From Acanthosoma haemorrhoidale (lineage: Eukaryota; Arthropoda; Insecta; Hemiptera; Acanthosomatidae), in contig OV884015.1 of assembly GCA_930367205.1 (NCBI GenBank), forward strand, positions 32,851,288 through 32,915,287: a stretch of DNA of 64,000 bases, given 5' to 3'. The number at the start of each line of letters is the position of its first letter. Position 1 is the first letter of the stretch. Shown here in pieces: positions 28,015 to 41,100 of the stretch. The notes under the pieces were generated by a model. That model saw only the letters and a program-made list of their open reading frames with translations, was not told the DNA's origin and ran no database searches. A program made the position numbers and the translations under genes.

Positions 28015-28658
28015 TGTAGCGACCGCTAACTACATAAGATAAATCCCCCTATACTCTATTGCATTTGTATTGTAAGCAAAACTAAAATAACATGAACTAA
28101 ATGTATTATAAAAAAATATAAATCATTGTAAATGTGTTAAGCAATAAAAAAGGCGGAAACCAAGGCACACGAGAAAGGTCAGCCAGGTACCCACCGGGCC
28201 TAAGAGCCAGATGCGCGAGGGTACCACAGGTCATAAACTAACAACCCTTTTGGGCCCTCTCTACCTCCAGGGCTTGTCCCCTGGCCGGGTAATAAGGCGG
28301 CGGTCACGTTCCTCGCCAGGTGTGCGTGGGAACCATCGCCGGTTTAGACCCTTGCAGCCTCCCAGTAGGCCAAGGGAGAGGGTACTTAAAGCAGGCTCCT
28401 GGCCCTGTTAATTAGTCTCTCGCGACCTTTACTCGTTGACGATTAGTTTCCGCTTTAACACTGAAAACTTGACTAATTCTTTATGAAACCTCTGTACCTC
28501 TTCTCTTGAACATAGTGCATTGTCGGGGCACATGCCTATCATAAATAGAGTCAGATAGTAACGCCGTCATGGAACGATTGTCCAGGTTATAAACTCGAAC
28601 AATCCGCACTTGTCACCAGGGCTAGGGTGATCAGGCACCCCCTAGTGACGACCCGACA
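28015..28658 (+). mobile_element. Solo LTR, family B, copy 2
   Basis: Begins tgtagcgaccgctaactac and ends gtgacgacccgaca. Flanks are ataac (28010-28014) and ataag (28659-28663), a 5-bp duplication with one mismatch. About 644 bp; no internal region, so a solo LTR older than or mutated relative to copy 1. Confidence 0.78.
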
Positions 28659-28785
28659 ATAAGGATAATCACAAAATTTATAGATAAATGTAAAAAGCGA
28701 GAATCTATTAAGCCAAAATAATGCTACCGTAGTTAAATTACTTAAACATGATGGCTTAGGCCATAATATTTTATAATGAAATCTA

Positions 28786-28790
<5 letters not shown>

Positions 28791-28827
<37 letters not shown>
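28791..28827. repeat. (AT)n microsatellite
   Basis: About 18 AT units followed by a T run. Confidence 0.95.
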
Positions 28828-28836
<9 letters not shown>

Positions 28837-30322
28837 TTTTCTTAAATTAAACAGTAGGTGTGCTTGAATGAAAATTTTCTTCATAATGAAGAGCGATGGT
28901 GGCGCAGCATGTACGTTTTTTTCAGAAGAGATTGTATTTTTGTTTATGTGATGTATTAGAATTTTGCATTGGGTAAATATCGAAAATAAATTGATTTAAA
29001 AAAATCACCGTTTCTCCTTAATCATTTATGATCCTCATTAAAGTCAGTAATAGGTTATATCTCGTGCTCTTGGCAAATTCTAGTATGATTGTATGCCACA
29101 GGCCCCACAGATGGAGCCAAAAAAAATTCGTGTTAAATGTAAAGCATCACACATTTTCAATTGCTTTCATTAATAATTGTCTACTAAATCGGACGGTCGA
29201 GATCATTGATTTGATAACCTCCCTATTATGATCGGAAAATATTTTTTTCATAACAAGAAATTGAGTTATCAAACCTTCATTATTCTTTACAAAGTTTGTT
29301 TTCTGTTAAGGATATTTGTGTCTATAAAATAAGACTTTATTGGAAAATGTCATCTTTGACATTGAAACTAGGGCTTCAAAAGAAATAGCCGCTATCCTTT
29401 TTATGATAGTTTTAATGACTTGGCCTATTTACAGTCCACGTAAACCCCATCACTTATTAGATATTTTTAATTAGTAAGTCGAGATCTGCTCTATATAATG
29501 ACAATTGTTTTACTTTTTGTACTTACTAATGTACTTTATAATGACCCTTTATGCTAAGAAGATCGGCAGAAGAAATATTGTGTATTTTCTGGCTCATTTT
29601 CAGAGTGCTTCAGTCGTTTAACTGTCACTCTATTGTAGTATTAAAATACAATCGTTGCCTTCCTTGTTCACAAACTTCTCTTTCTATCGCCATAATGTTT
29701 AATGGTGTAGTGTTTGCAGTGCTTCTGCCTCGATAATGTTAAACTTACAAAACACTAACATGAGGATAAACTACAGAATATATCGTCTAGTTCGAGTTTC
29801 CGCTTAGTGAAAAATATTTTAATACATACAAATTAATGACTTGATTATTTTGTCTTCTAAAATTATAAGCTGTTCCTCTTTAAAAATGTAATGTAATTTA
29901 ATTTAATTATAATTTATAGTAACTTATAAAAGAATAGATAAAGAGCGTCATCAAAACATAAAAAAATAAAACATTCGTTAAAAATAAGATAAGATTTAAA
30001 ATTAAAAATTTGCAAATAGTAATGATTATGGTATATAGCCATTGATAACTAATTTTCGTTCCTTAGTCGTGAGTGACTTAAGCAACTGAACGGTTTTTTT
30101 CCTGAAGGGATTACTCTTATACTTGAGCAAACCTTAGGATTCGATTATGGTATGGAAATTGAAAAAGTTTCAATGGCCTAACAAGTTCTCTTAGAATGGC
30201 TTCACTGTTACTAAAGGCTCTACTATGACCCGTCTCGTGAAAAAATATTGTGTGTTCAGCAGAATATAATTCTTACTCTTTTTATTAATAATAGGTCAAA
30301 ATATCTAGTTGTAATTTTCCCT
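28828..30322. other. AT-rich, no gene recognised
   Basis: Only short unsupported frames; no repeat partner noticed. Confidence 0.35.
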
Positions 30323-30436
30323 ATCGTAAGTTTACTCGATCATTTGTTAGAACAAATTATATCGTAAGTTTACTCGATCATTTGTTAGAACAAATTATAT
30401 CGTAAGTTTACTCGATCATTTGTTAGAACAAATTAT
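30323..30436. repeat. Three perfect 38-bp tandem copies
   Basis: The unit starting atcgtaagtttactcgatca is repeated exactly three times (30323-30360, 30361-30398, 30399-30436). The absence of any mismatch suggests a recent origin. Confidence 0.97.
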
Positions 30437-33400
30437 ATCAAAAAGGGAACCTCGTTAATATATAATGGTTTTTGTATATCTGACATGATATAGTCAATAA
30501 AAAATATACTTATTAAGCTATGAGGTCATAGAGTGAGCCTTAAAATTAGATTTGATCAGATATAGATGTCAAGGGAACTCAATTGTCAAATTTGGCCGAA
30601 ATGAAAGTGTTTAATTTCTGGGTGAATCCCTTTCCGAAGGGATGATGGCCTCCCTACGTGACCCTTGCGGAGTCCAGATGTCGAAGAGGAGGACTACGTG
30701 ACCAAACCGTACCCTCCGGACGAAAAAAAAATAGAAAAGTCTCTGGAGAGGAAGAGAGGGAACTTTATATCCGTTTCACAGGAACAGGATTCTCATCCGG
30801 CCAGCTATGTTATATTCAATTGTATTCCTGGTAATCCTTGATGGTCTGTTACTGATCCTCAAAGGAGAGGCTATAATTTCACTAAATTACAGGTGTTGGA
30901 GCAAGAATGAATTTTGTTGAAGTAATTAACTCAAACGTATAGCCAATAAGATTTAATTTGATTTGATTATGTTTTTAAATTGTTCGATTGAAGTTAAACA
31001 AATTATAACTGGAAAAAGGGTTTGTTTACGTTAAAAGAGTAAAGTTTACAGGCGCATTGTTTTTATTATCGCTTAGCTCGACTGCCGTCACAATTAGTCA
31101 GTACAGGTCTAGTTGTTGCCAAAGACCGTTCTATTCTGGGTGCTATCGTCAAAAGTAATCGTAATCCAAATTACATTAAACTGGAATGTAATTATTATTT
31201 TCGATTAATGGAGTGTTTTATCAAAACATTGTTGTTGTTTTTCGACTTTTAAACCTCCAAGAAAACCTCTCGACAATCTTAATACAATCGTGTTATCACG
31301 ACGAAGTGATTCACCTACAACTTGGATTCAACAACCCAGCCGGCCAACCGTTCAGGATTTCAAGATTCGACCTCATTCGAACTTCATTGACGACCAAGGC
31401 ACACAGATCTCATCTTAAGTTCGTAAAATTCATATAATTTTTACTATTGCACTAAAGGGATTGATAAGAAATTACTCCAATTTTGTCGTGCAAATTTAAT
31501 CCTTTACATGATTGAACCTAAAGACAAAATAAAAAATATTATGTAATGTTTTAGATTAATGCTCAATCCACACTTTACACTAGAACAGAATTATTGACTC
31601 GAAACGAGAATTATAAGAGCTTTGCGATGTTTACGCCAAAAGGAATGATAATGATGTTAGTCATTTTTTAATTTAAGATACTTCGCCAATTTCGTAATCC
31701 AAATCAAAGGTTTTATTAATTTTGTTAACTATAAGAAAAGAATAATAATTTTTAGTTTCAATATTTTTTTTTTCTTCATGTTTTGCTTCAAGTCATTTTT
31801 ACATAGAACAATAGGGACAAAAAAAATAACTAGATTTTATTTAATATGTTCAGAAGAATTAACATTTTTATTTCCTTATTAATTTTGTACAAATATGTTG
31901 AAGTGTGCACCGATAAAATTCGGTAAGATTGATTTATTTTTTGACTGGTTTCCTCGTTCCTTTTTGATTTGATCATAATAATATTTTTGAGATTAATAAA
32001 TTTATATCAATTAATATTGGTCTACATAATAAAGAAAAGGAAGGGCGAATAAGCCCTTATAGGGTAAGAAGGATTGCGGTTCAGATAAATACCGCCACTT
32101 ACCCTACGACTGGCCCGTCATATGTTTGCTATAAGATAGCAATCATAAAAATAATTCAATCTGGCATTTTAACGGTATTTATTATAGCACTACCAAATTT
32201 TCTAAGACTTCAACTACCAAAAGTAAAAACTTCATTTTTATCAAAATAATTATAAATTAGTAAAACTAATAATGTTATCCTCCGCCATAATCAATAAAAC
32301 TCAATGAAACATTCATTTTTATTTCACTACTTACGTCCTTAATTTTGTATTCATATGCAGCCTAGTTATTACTACTTATAGTCAAATTCTGTTGTGGTAT
32401 GGATCCCAGTACCGTTAATAATTAGCAACACTACACTGGCAATTTTGGGGGATCCTCTTAACTCCTCCACCCAGCTTGTGAGATTTTGGCAGAAGAGGAT
32501 ATTTGCATTGTGAAGGTCATTGACTCGAGCAGGACAGCCGACCAGGGGAATATAGGAAGGTCTTAGGTCTGAGGCCTGACTTTGTCAGTAATTTATTTCT
32601 TTGGTTAATGATTATTACAACTTATAACTTATAATTAACAAATTTTGCTCGAAAAAAAGTCTTTGATCTAACAGAGTAAAATGATTCGAGGATTGATTAG
32701 TTGATTTATTTATTTTTAACTAGAGTGTTTATAATTGTTAAAGTAAGTGAATAGATAGAATTAATTGCATTCCATGATTACAAGTCCTCATCAAGTTGTC
32801 GACCGTTAGACACCATTACAATAATGGCAATATTGGCAGTAGGATAGGTATTGGTTAACAATGCTTGGAATCCCACTTAGAACTCTCCCACCTAGCAACA
32901 CAGCATCAACCTCAGTCTAAGCAACGATATTCATGTAGCCACTTCAATCTAGAAGCTGTGGGATGTTATTTGTTAATTTATCCCATATGACTTAATTCTA
33001 CCACGAGATTCGTGCCTGTGTAATCTAGTATTGCATAGAGAGAGGAATAATTCTAATGATTTTCCATTCGAAAGCTAAGGAACTATAGCAAAATATTTTT
33101 CTGTTAACACAGACTCCAGTTGAAGAGAAATTTCATATTTTATTAAAAAATATTTATCATAACTTTAAAAATTTGTCGAATCATAGTGATAGTTAGAATA
33201 TTGTTTAATGGTCTATGAAAGGAACATGTTAGGTTTTCATTAAATTAGTCTAGAGGTGGTGTTTCTACATGCCGAATCTACAACTCAACTGCTTGATACT
33301 TGACCTCATCTGAAGTTGAACTAAAATTGAAAAAAAAAACTTATATCCGCCCTATGACAAATTCACATAAAGACCTGACCGAAACGTTAAATATAAACGT

Positions 33401-33978
33401 CCGAGCAAATGATTTTTTTGGGGGGGGAGGGTATTGAATTAGGTTGATTAAAAAGAACTCTCATCAAATTTACGATTGGACAACGTTTTGACTAACAATG
33501 TCTATATCAGGTGCTGACAACAATAAAACAAAGGTGCACATTATGTAGAACTGTAGTAATCATAATTGACAAATGTTAGCTACAAAAGAATATGTTTACA
33601 TAAGTGTGCTAAGAATAGCTTATGAAATGTTATAAATATGAAATATATGATAGAAATGAATACATAAACAAAGGTAATACAGGTGTTTATTAGAACTTGG
33701 TTGTAACAAAGTATACGATGCAATGTAAAAAAAGGTCGATTACTTGTGCCAGAATATGTAATCGAAAATAACATTATTTTACATAGTACCTGCAAACTGT
33801 AAATCGAAAAATAACAAAGTGGTGAGAAGTAATAATATGATAGAATCGATTGTTCGTTATACGTGATGCGTTTCGTTTTCTAGGACAATCGAGATTGCGA
33901 CGCGTACACTTTTTTGGATAATCTTTTAGTTTTAATAGTTTAGAATGCGGTTTTATGTTATTTTTTTAGTTCATGTAA
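30437..33978. other. No gene firmly recognised
   Basis: 31250-31430 is a GC-richer 74-codon frame without a known domain. 32400-32570 read on the minus strand gives RVNDLHNANILFCQNLTSWV, which resembles retroelement-derived coding debris, but its family is unclear. Otherwise AT-rich. Confidence 0.3.
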
Positions 33979-34900
33979 ATGCGTTATAACCTTAGGGAAG
34001 GCTGGATTTCTTCCCTCGTCCTGCATCTAATTTCCCCTGCTTTTTTGAATATTTTTGACAATTTGCCTCAGCACTCTACTCAGACTCAGAACCAGAGACT
34101 ATATCGTGGAAACAAGCTATTTTGTTCCCCAAGATGCCCAGAGCAGTTATACACCATGTTAATATCCTTCTTGAAGGACAGAACGGTGAGGGTACGGGTT
34201 GGTCATAGCCTCTCTAACACATTCCCTCTGACTTGTGGAATTCTTGAATGAGTGGTTTTGTCTCCGGTGCTTTTTAGCATGTACACATCTTATATTGCTG
34301 GGACAAACTACAAGAAAGCTACTGTAATCGCTTTCGACGACGGCATTGCGGTTTACAGCAGCAGCATGAGTGCATAAAGAGCTCTTATACGGGCTGAATC
34401 AGTTTTTAACGTAATCAGAGACAGACTGTATAGGTTTACATCAGTGTGAACGCCGTGAAGACCGACTGCGTAATATTATACCTCCAAAAGCGGAAAAAAG
34501 CCTTGCCAAAATCCTATGCTATAGGACGGAAATAGAACTCACCTCCTTTCTCAATGTACTATCTGGGTATAACAATGGATAGGCATCTCCATTTCTCTAC
34601 TTATTTTAGTAACAAAATAGAAAAAGTACGACACAAGTCTTAACGGATTCACCACTCGCTAACTTCACCCAACTTGTAATTGCGTCTCAAACTAATGATA
34701 TATAAATGTGTCCTCCGGCCAGCTCTGCTGTACGGCGCCCCGCTATATACTCACTTGACTGAAAACACAGAGAAAAGTCTCCAACAATTCAAAAATGGGA
34801 TCATGAGAAAAGTGGTCCAACATACCTCACTCGAGAGGTTAAAGAACGCCGACCTCCACCTTGGTGTGCCATCGGTAGGCGATGATATTCATCGCTAACA
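33979..34900 (+). pseudogene. Non-LTR element E: jockey-like reverse transcriptase, decayed
   Basis: FLKDRTVRVRVGHSLSNTF, then a TGA at 34249 where G-V-P-Q-G-S is expected, then VLSPVLFSMYTS and VIAFDDGIAVYSS, corresponding to the RT palm motif with the catalytic Asp-Asp pair (usual Y/F-A-D-D changed to A-F-D-D). After a frame change, LKLMIYKCVLRPALLYGAPL and KNADLHLGVPSVGDDIHR follow. The 3' UTR known from other E copies is absent, so it is truncated at both ends. Confidence 0.85.
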
Positions 34901-35064
34901 ATGAACTTTCAATACTAATTTTTAAACACTCTCATAATGCATACTGTTAATATTTAGTAATACTCGATTTTTTGCTAGAATTTGCTATATTTTATATTAT
35001 AATATTTACCTCTAGTATTTCCCAGGTAACGTTTATTTATTCTACACTCTCCTTTCGGTTGCAG

Positions 35065-35129
35065 GCCCTGAGGTTCTTCAGATCCCTGTCGCTGAGCAGG
35101 TTTGAAAACTTGCAGGTCCTCAACATCAG
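35065..35129 (+). CDS. aGPCR exon 1 of those visible: first half of SEA-like segment
   Basis: Acceptor ttgcag precedes it and donor gtaagt follows. It reads ALRFFRSLSL then SRFENLQVLNI, entering in phase 0 and leaving two bases (AG) for the next exon. The pattern could be mistaken for a leucine-rich repeat. Joined to exon 2 it reads LNISDSGQVTFHF, which looks more like the central strand-turn-strand of a SEA domain. The codon phase agrees with exon 2. Confidence 0.65.
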
Positions 35130-38100
35130 GTAAGTACCTAAGGTATGCATACTTCGTGGCTTCTTCGTCGTCGAGCAGTTCCTCAAGAGCTGGTACCTCT
35201 GTTGCAGCGACAGCGGCCAGGTGACCTTCCACTTCTTTGCGGACAGGATCGATTACTCCAAAGTCAGAGAAGGACAGACACGCCTTAAGGACCGAGGCCG
35301 GCTGGGAGATCTGTACCTGGCGGATTACGACATCCTCTTCCACCACGAACAAGGTCTCAGGCTGGAGGTAGTCTCAATTAATTATTCACTGCGCCTCAAG
35401 TGCTTTCCAAATACATTAAACACAGTGGGAAACAGTTCACAATGAATAAATTAATATTAATTGTATTAATAATTACTAGTGGTGTAATTTAATTTCTTTA
35501 TTTTAGTACTTATTAGCAAAGAGAAAAAGTAGTGACAGGACCCAAATTGAACCATCATCTCTTCTATTTCTCTTTCAAAGAATACTGCCATAGCAACTAT
35601 AAATTAATTATTATCATTTCTTGGCTGCAATCCAGTAAAAACAAACAAGTTTTATTGTTTAATCATTATTTGATGAATTAGTCATGAACATTCACAACAT
35701 AAATTCATAGAATATAGATATGCATACCAACCCAAGGTATCACCCGGATTTGCCTATGTAGCTTTTATCTCCCCAAATAATATCTCAGCAGGGATATCCC
35801 CCGCAATGCTCCTATGGTCACGGTACACTGGGAGAGCCACCGACGCTCAGAAAACGAGGTGAAAAACTGACAAATGCTTCAATGTTTGCAAAAGATCTTA
35901 AGTTTACTGCAACTTAGTTCAATCGCCGAGGAGGGCTGTAGTGACGTGCGATTTTTGAAAGCTATGTTGTCAAAAGATTTTAGCGGTCGGCTTATTTTTG
36001 CTGGAATTTTGAGGAAATTTGATCTTGGAGGGTTCTAATATACTTTTGACATAAAAAAATACACTTTCCTAAACTTTTCCGATCGATCAAACCTGACTTA
36101 CAGCTACTTGATTTCGTTAGCATGATCACAGTCGTACTGTGGTCCTGAATTGGAGATCATTAAAAAAAAAAAACTTACGTTGACCGTGCGAGTCTGGAAA
36201 ATTTGTGGGCTGTGCTGCTGCCTACACTACTAAATTTCCAGGCAGGATTGAAATTATCCCGATTGCTCATTGGCTTTTCCCTGTCTGGGGTCGCTGATTC
36301 GTCTTCACTGGAGAATTTGCCCCTATTTATTAGGAGTCGGTCCCCGCCTACCATTGGGCAAAACCTGGCGGGCTTGCGGGTTAAGTAGCAATTAGCGCCG
36401 TGAAGATAGAATAGAAGAGGAACGTCCCTACACAGTTGCGTTCCTCAGCTCAAAATGCACTTCCCCCACTTAAACACACCCCAGTTCTTCACAGTAAACT
36501 AGGCTAGTAAGCTATTGTTCCGCTTGCCATTAGTAAAAAATAATAAGAAATATTTAAGTTAATATAAATAATATATGTATTTACAGTTTACACATTTTAT
36601 TACTACTGATCTTAAATAAAACAATTTTATTATTTTTAGACCGGATTTTGTCTTTGTTTAAATCATCTTTAAAATTTTGCAATTAGTCATTCAGTCTAAT
36701 TTTAAAATAAAACTGTCCGATTGATCTTATAAGTGAAACACATTGATTTTTTTCTTTAAAAACAAAAAGTTAGTACTATTAAAATCGTTTTTTCGGCTTA
36801 CATTGTTTAATTGAATGTGCTGCAAAATTCAATATATTTTAAAGCAATTAGTATTCCTATTAAAATCCCTTAAGGGGAAGTTGTCTCATTTTATAGTCTT
36901 AATGTTTTAGCTAAACAGAGTTTTTTCTTTTAAAACAAGTTAAAGAGGGCTAATTTTGTTTGTTTTTTCTTCCTTTCCACTGTTTTCCAGTTCACAAGTT
37001 TTTTTGTTTGTTTTCTCCAATTAAAAACAGATCAGATTTTTAAAACTCTATTTTAGATGTTACAAGGTATGTTTTGAATTTATTCTTGGGGAAATCTGAT
37101 GATATTAAAACATTTAATTGATTTAACAAAAAATAACGTACTACATATTATCAAGTGTTGCGACATATTTATTTGATTTTAATTTACTCTCAGTTCAACT
37201 AAGCATTATCGGTAACGAAACTTGAAGAGATAATTATTAAAAGACAAAATCTAAAGGGGAAATCTAATTTTCGTGCAAAACGTAAGGATTTCGGACATAA
37301 AAAAACGCCGTACAAAGTTCATATTCCTCAAATTCTTCCGCGTTTTCAGGTGCACTAGAGCCAATATACTAACGTTAACGAAAGCAGGTGGCTTTGTAGC
37401 ATTTAAAGGTGAATTGATCGAAGATTTTACAACAAAGCCGCATCGTGCGCCGGAAGTCCATGGAAGTGGTTATCTACAAGTACGTAGAAGCTTGAAGAAG
37501 ATGAGGATCTGATATGCATACTAAATCATTCAGAGAAAACTATTCGTCAGTTTGGACCAAAAATACTTCTTAGTCTGGAAATACTGGAAATAGCTTTTTG
37601 AGAAAGATTGTTTACATGTAAAACAATCACTCCCCCCCCTATTCTCCCCTCAACCCCTGTGAGTATTTTTTTTAAATGAAAAAAATTATAAACAGAATAT
37701 AATTTTTTCTAAGGGTTTCTCCTTGTACTGTATAGCTTACGCATTGTAAGGAGTGCATGACTTAAAAACTAACATAATCGGTTTGTTGTTTAAAAAGTTT
37801 ATAATGTAAAGGGACTCACCTTCGGGTTAAACAATCACCTCTCGAAAAACCGATTTAAATCAGCTTCAAAGTGATTTGATTTTGCGTTCTATAATGTGCA
37901 CTTGACCATGGAAAAACGATAATTTTAAATCTTTTTTAAGCTTTAGTGGATGAAATAAATAATATCATAAACAAAAGGCAAACCATAAATAACTAAAATA
38001 TGCATAAAACAAATCCCTAAGGTGTAAAAAACTAAAAGTTCTTAGAGGTGGGTTATGCTCGTACTTGGTGCTTCAAAGACTGCTCACGACCGTTCGACAT

Positions 38101-41100
38101 GCCTCATTCACTCAGCATTCGACTGCATATCGATCCACTCACATATTCCATTGCCAATCCCTGACGTCGTTTAAACTTCGTTCGTGAACGTCGGCATAAT
38201 CTAATTCTTTTAAAAGATTCTCTAAGCTGCTGCCCTGTTATTTCTTCATTAGTACTGAGTTGATAAATCATGAAAGTTAGCTGAATTTAATCTACCTTCT
38301 TCATTTTTAGTTTTGTTTTCATACTTTCTGTCAGTTTTAGCCAACCCATAAACATTAGCTTAGTTGAATTTACCTTTACTGATTGAGCGAATCAATTTCA
38401 GACTTGTATCTGATTAGAAGTTTGGCAGCTGGTACAGCCGAAGACTGGGAAACAAACCCTCCATTCAGAAATCGGGTCAGAAACAAAGCATTCAGGCTTC
38501 AACAACTGAAGTATTATTCCCCCGCGGATGACGTATTCTTTAAGATTTATTTTTATAACTTCGATAGCTTTGTTATAATCCGTAGTAATTACGCTCTTAT
38601 CGTCGCCATAAATGTGTGCTTTGTTCCTTTTTTATTTATCCCCCCCCCTCCCTAACGGCGACCCATATACCAGCAATAGCCATATAATAAATCCAACCAA
38701 GTCTATCACGATCTAGATAAAGCTTTGTTCTCGTTCATTAACCCACTCTTTTTTGTTTTCCCTGCGAACCGGGGGGGGGGGGGTTGGCAACCCTGTCATA
38801 AATGGCAAAAACTGTTCGATAAATCAACACACACAGTTGGCGACACTTATTGTTAGCGGACCGATGTTATTAATGAGTGAGAGATATGATCACAATGCCC
38901 CGGTATATTAGCAACCATTTCACAGTGATAAGCTGTCAATCTGGTAAAGGGTCGGGTATCGGAAGGAGGGGGGGATTGTAAAAGTAGAACATTTTTTGGT
39001 GCAATGCTGGGGCGTTCTTCGAAGATTTGATAGAAAAAGTCATTTACGTGTGCCCACCGTATAATTACGTTTATTTAACGCTCAAGAGCTTTCGGCAGCT
39101 CACATTGCCATTTTCAAATGCTACAAAGATCTGCAACTATAAGTGGATTTTCTTTGCAAGCCCACTGACGTAGAATACCCTAGAATACCCCTGCTGTTGC
39201 GAACTCATTAATTGGAACCGAACTCAAACAGTGATTAAACAGTCCAACTGATAGCTAACGCCTCAAGAATTATTTTTAAATTCCAATTCCCTTTTTCTCA
39301 AGAGACAATAAAATTCCACAATTTGACTATTTCGTTTTCATATTGTCCCTTCTAAGTTCTCAACAAAACGATTTTGGTTTGCATATACTTTCACCTTATG
39401 TGATTACTCAGTGCCTGGCATGCACATACGATGATATTCTCTTCAGCAAAGATATTTTCACATAAAACCGTACATTGGAAGAGGTGAAGCTTTTCAGAAT
39501 GTTAGTGTTAAGCTCTATACTCTAGTTCTTGTTGGCTGTGGGTAAATTCTTTCTAAAGCCTTGTAGATGTTATCTGTTAAGACTTATCCTGTGTTCTATA
39601 TGTACCTATATTGTTTAAACACAAAAACAAAAAACCTATAAATATATTATAATAGTTTTTATTTAAAAACAATTAAGTATCCATCCACTTGTAGTTGTTT
39701 GACAGTCGAACTATACCCAGAAACCAGAACCGTTAATTCAAATCGATTTGGGGGGGAAAAAATCTTTCCAAAACATTATTTACAAACAGTAATGTTGGAT
39801 TTTTTCGTATAAAGTACTGATATTTTGTGTTGAAACTTTAAATAAACATTTTTTTTTCTCTAGATACGTTTTATAAATCTTCATGTTTACATTCCATACT
39901 CCTAAGGTATCCAATACTCTAAAAATTTCTTTAAATTGATATTTTAGGTGTAGTGTGTCTGTCTAGGCATAGTGCACCCACAGAGCCATTCACACTGAGA
40001 TTTAAATGGTATGACACCCCTATATTTCTTTCGTATACACCAACATACCATCAGTTACTTTTAATGAGGTATTTTAATCTCAACTTGGAAGTTATCTCTT
40101 CGAAAGACAACTACGACCGTTAGAAATATAGTGAAAGCGATAGAAATTCTTTTAACTTAATCATTTTTAAAAACGACATACAAAAGAACGTCACAGTTTT
40201 ATCCACTGGTGAAGAAAACTTGAAAAGAAACGCCAAATTTCAATTCAGCTAGCTAAGAACAAATGCATAACAATTTATCATGTTTGTGTAATGTATAATA
40301 ATTGATAAACTGTTTATGGTCAGTTACCATTAAAAAATAAAACATTTTATAGGCACTAAGCTTTCACGAAAACTGCTACCTTTTCTTTTCTAGCAAAGTC
40401 ATTCAGTTGGTTAGACTATAGTTGTCAGAAAGTAAGAAAAATAAATTAGGTCTTGTGATGTTAACCTTTGAAATTGATTATATGATTATGAGTAATACAA
40501 CTTACACTTTTTTTTAGTTCATTTAATTACATTTACCCTATAACAATTTAAAATAACAAAAATCATCTTTGTATTATTGTCATTTCAGGACATTCAAGTG
40601 AACATTGGTGAGGTGTTTGAAAACGAACAGGTGATCTTGTCCTGTATCGCACAGGGCTCCGAGCAGATTGAGTTCAGCTGGTACAGGAATGGCTTCCCCA
40701 TCAATCCTGACAAAGGATCAGGGTAAGTCAAAATCACTTTTCTCAATATAGGCCAATTAATTTGGGACCCTGGTTGGAAGTAAGTGCTGGAAAGCTGGAA
40801 ATGGTTTTAATTTGTTCCTTTGACGTCAAATAATAGTATCCTAACTTTGCCCTGTTCCAAGTTGTGAGCCAAGGCTGGGGAGGGGACATTCAATTTTTGG
40901 ACTTTTTTTTTTAGTTTATGACCTAAAACTTTTCAATGGCACACCCTAGAGTGACCTCTAACGTTGAAATTGGTTTAGCAGAAAAGTCAAAACTGACAGT
41001 CAAAAAACGATTATCTGCAAATTAAAAAAACAAAAACCTTTATAGTCATTTTCAATCAATTTTAACTTGAAAACGGGTATTCTAAATTTTAAAATAACAT

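Noticed and set aside
35065..35129. Leucine-rich repeat reading of exon 1
   Set aside because: A single LRR-like line with no neighbouring repeats or LRRCT cysteines; joining to exon 2 gives a more convincing SEA-like core.
34975..35352. 125-codon minus-strand ORF
   Set aside because: Antisense of receptor exons 1-2. The plus strand has matching splice sites and phase continuity with the Ig exons; the antisense peptide has no recognisable domain.
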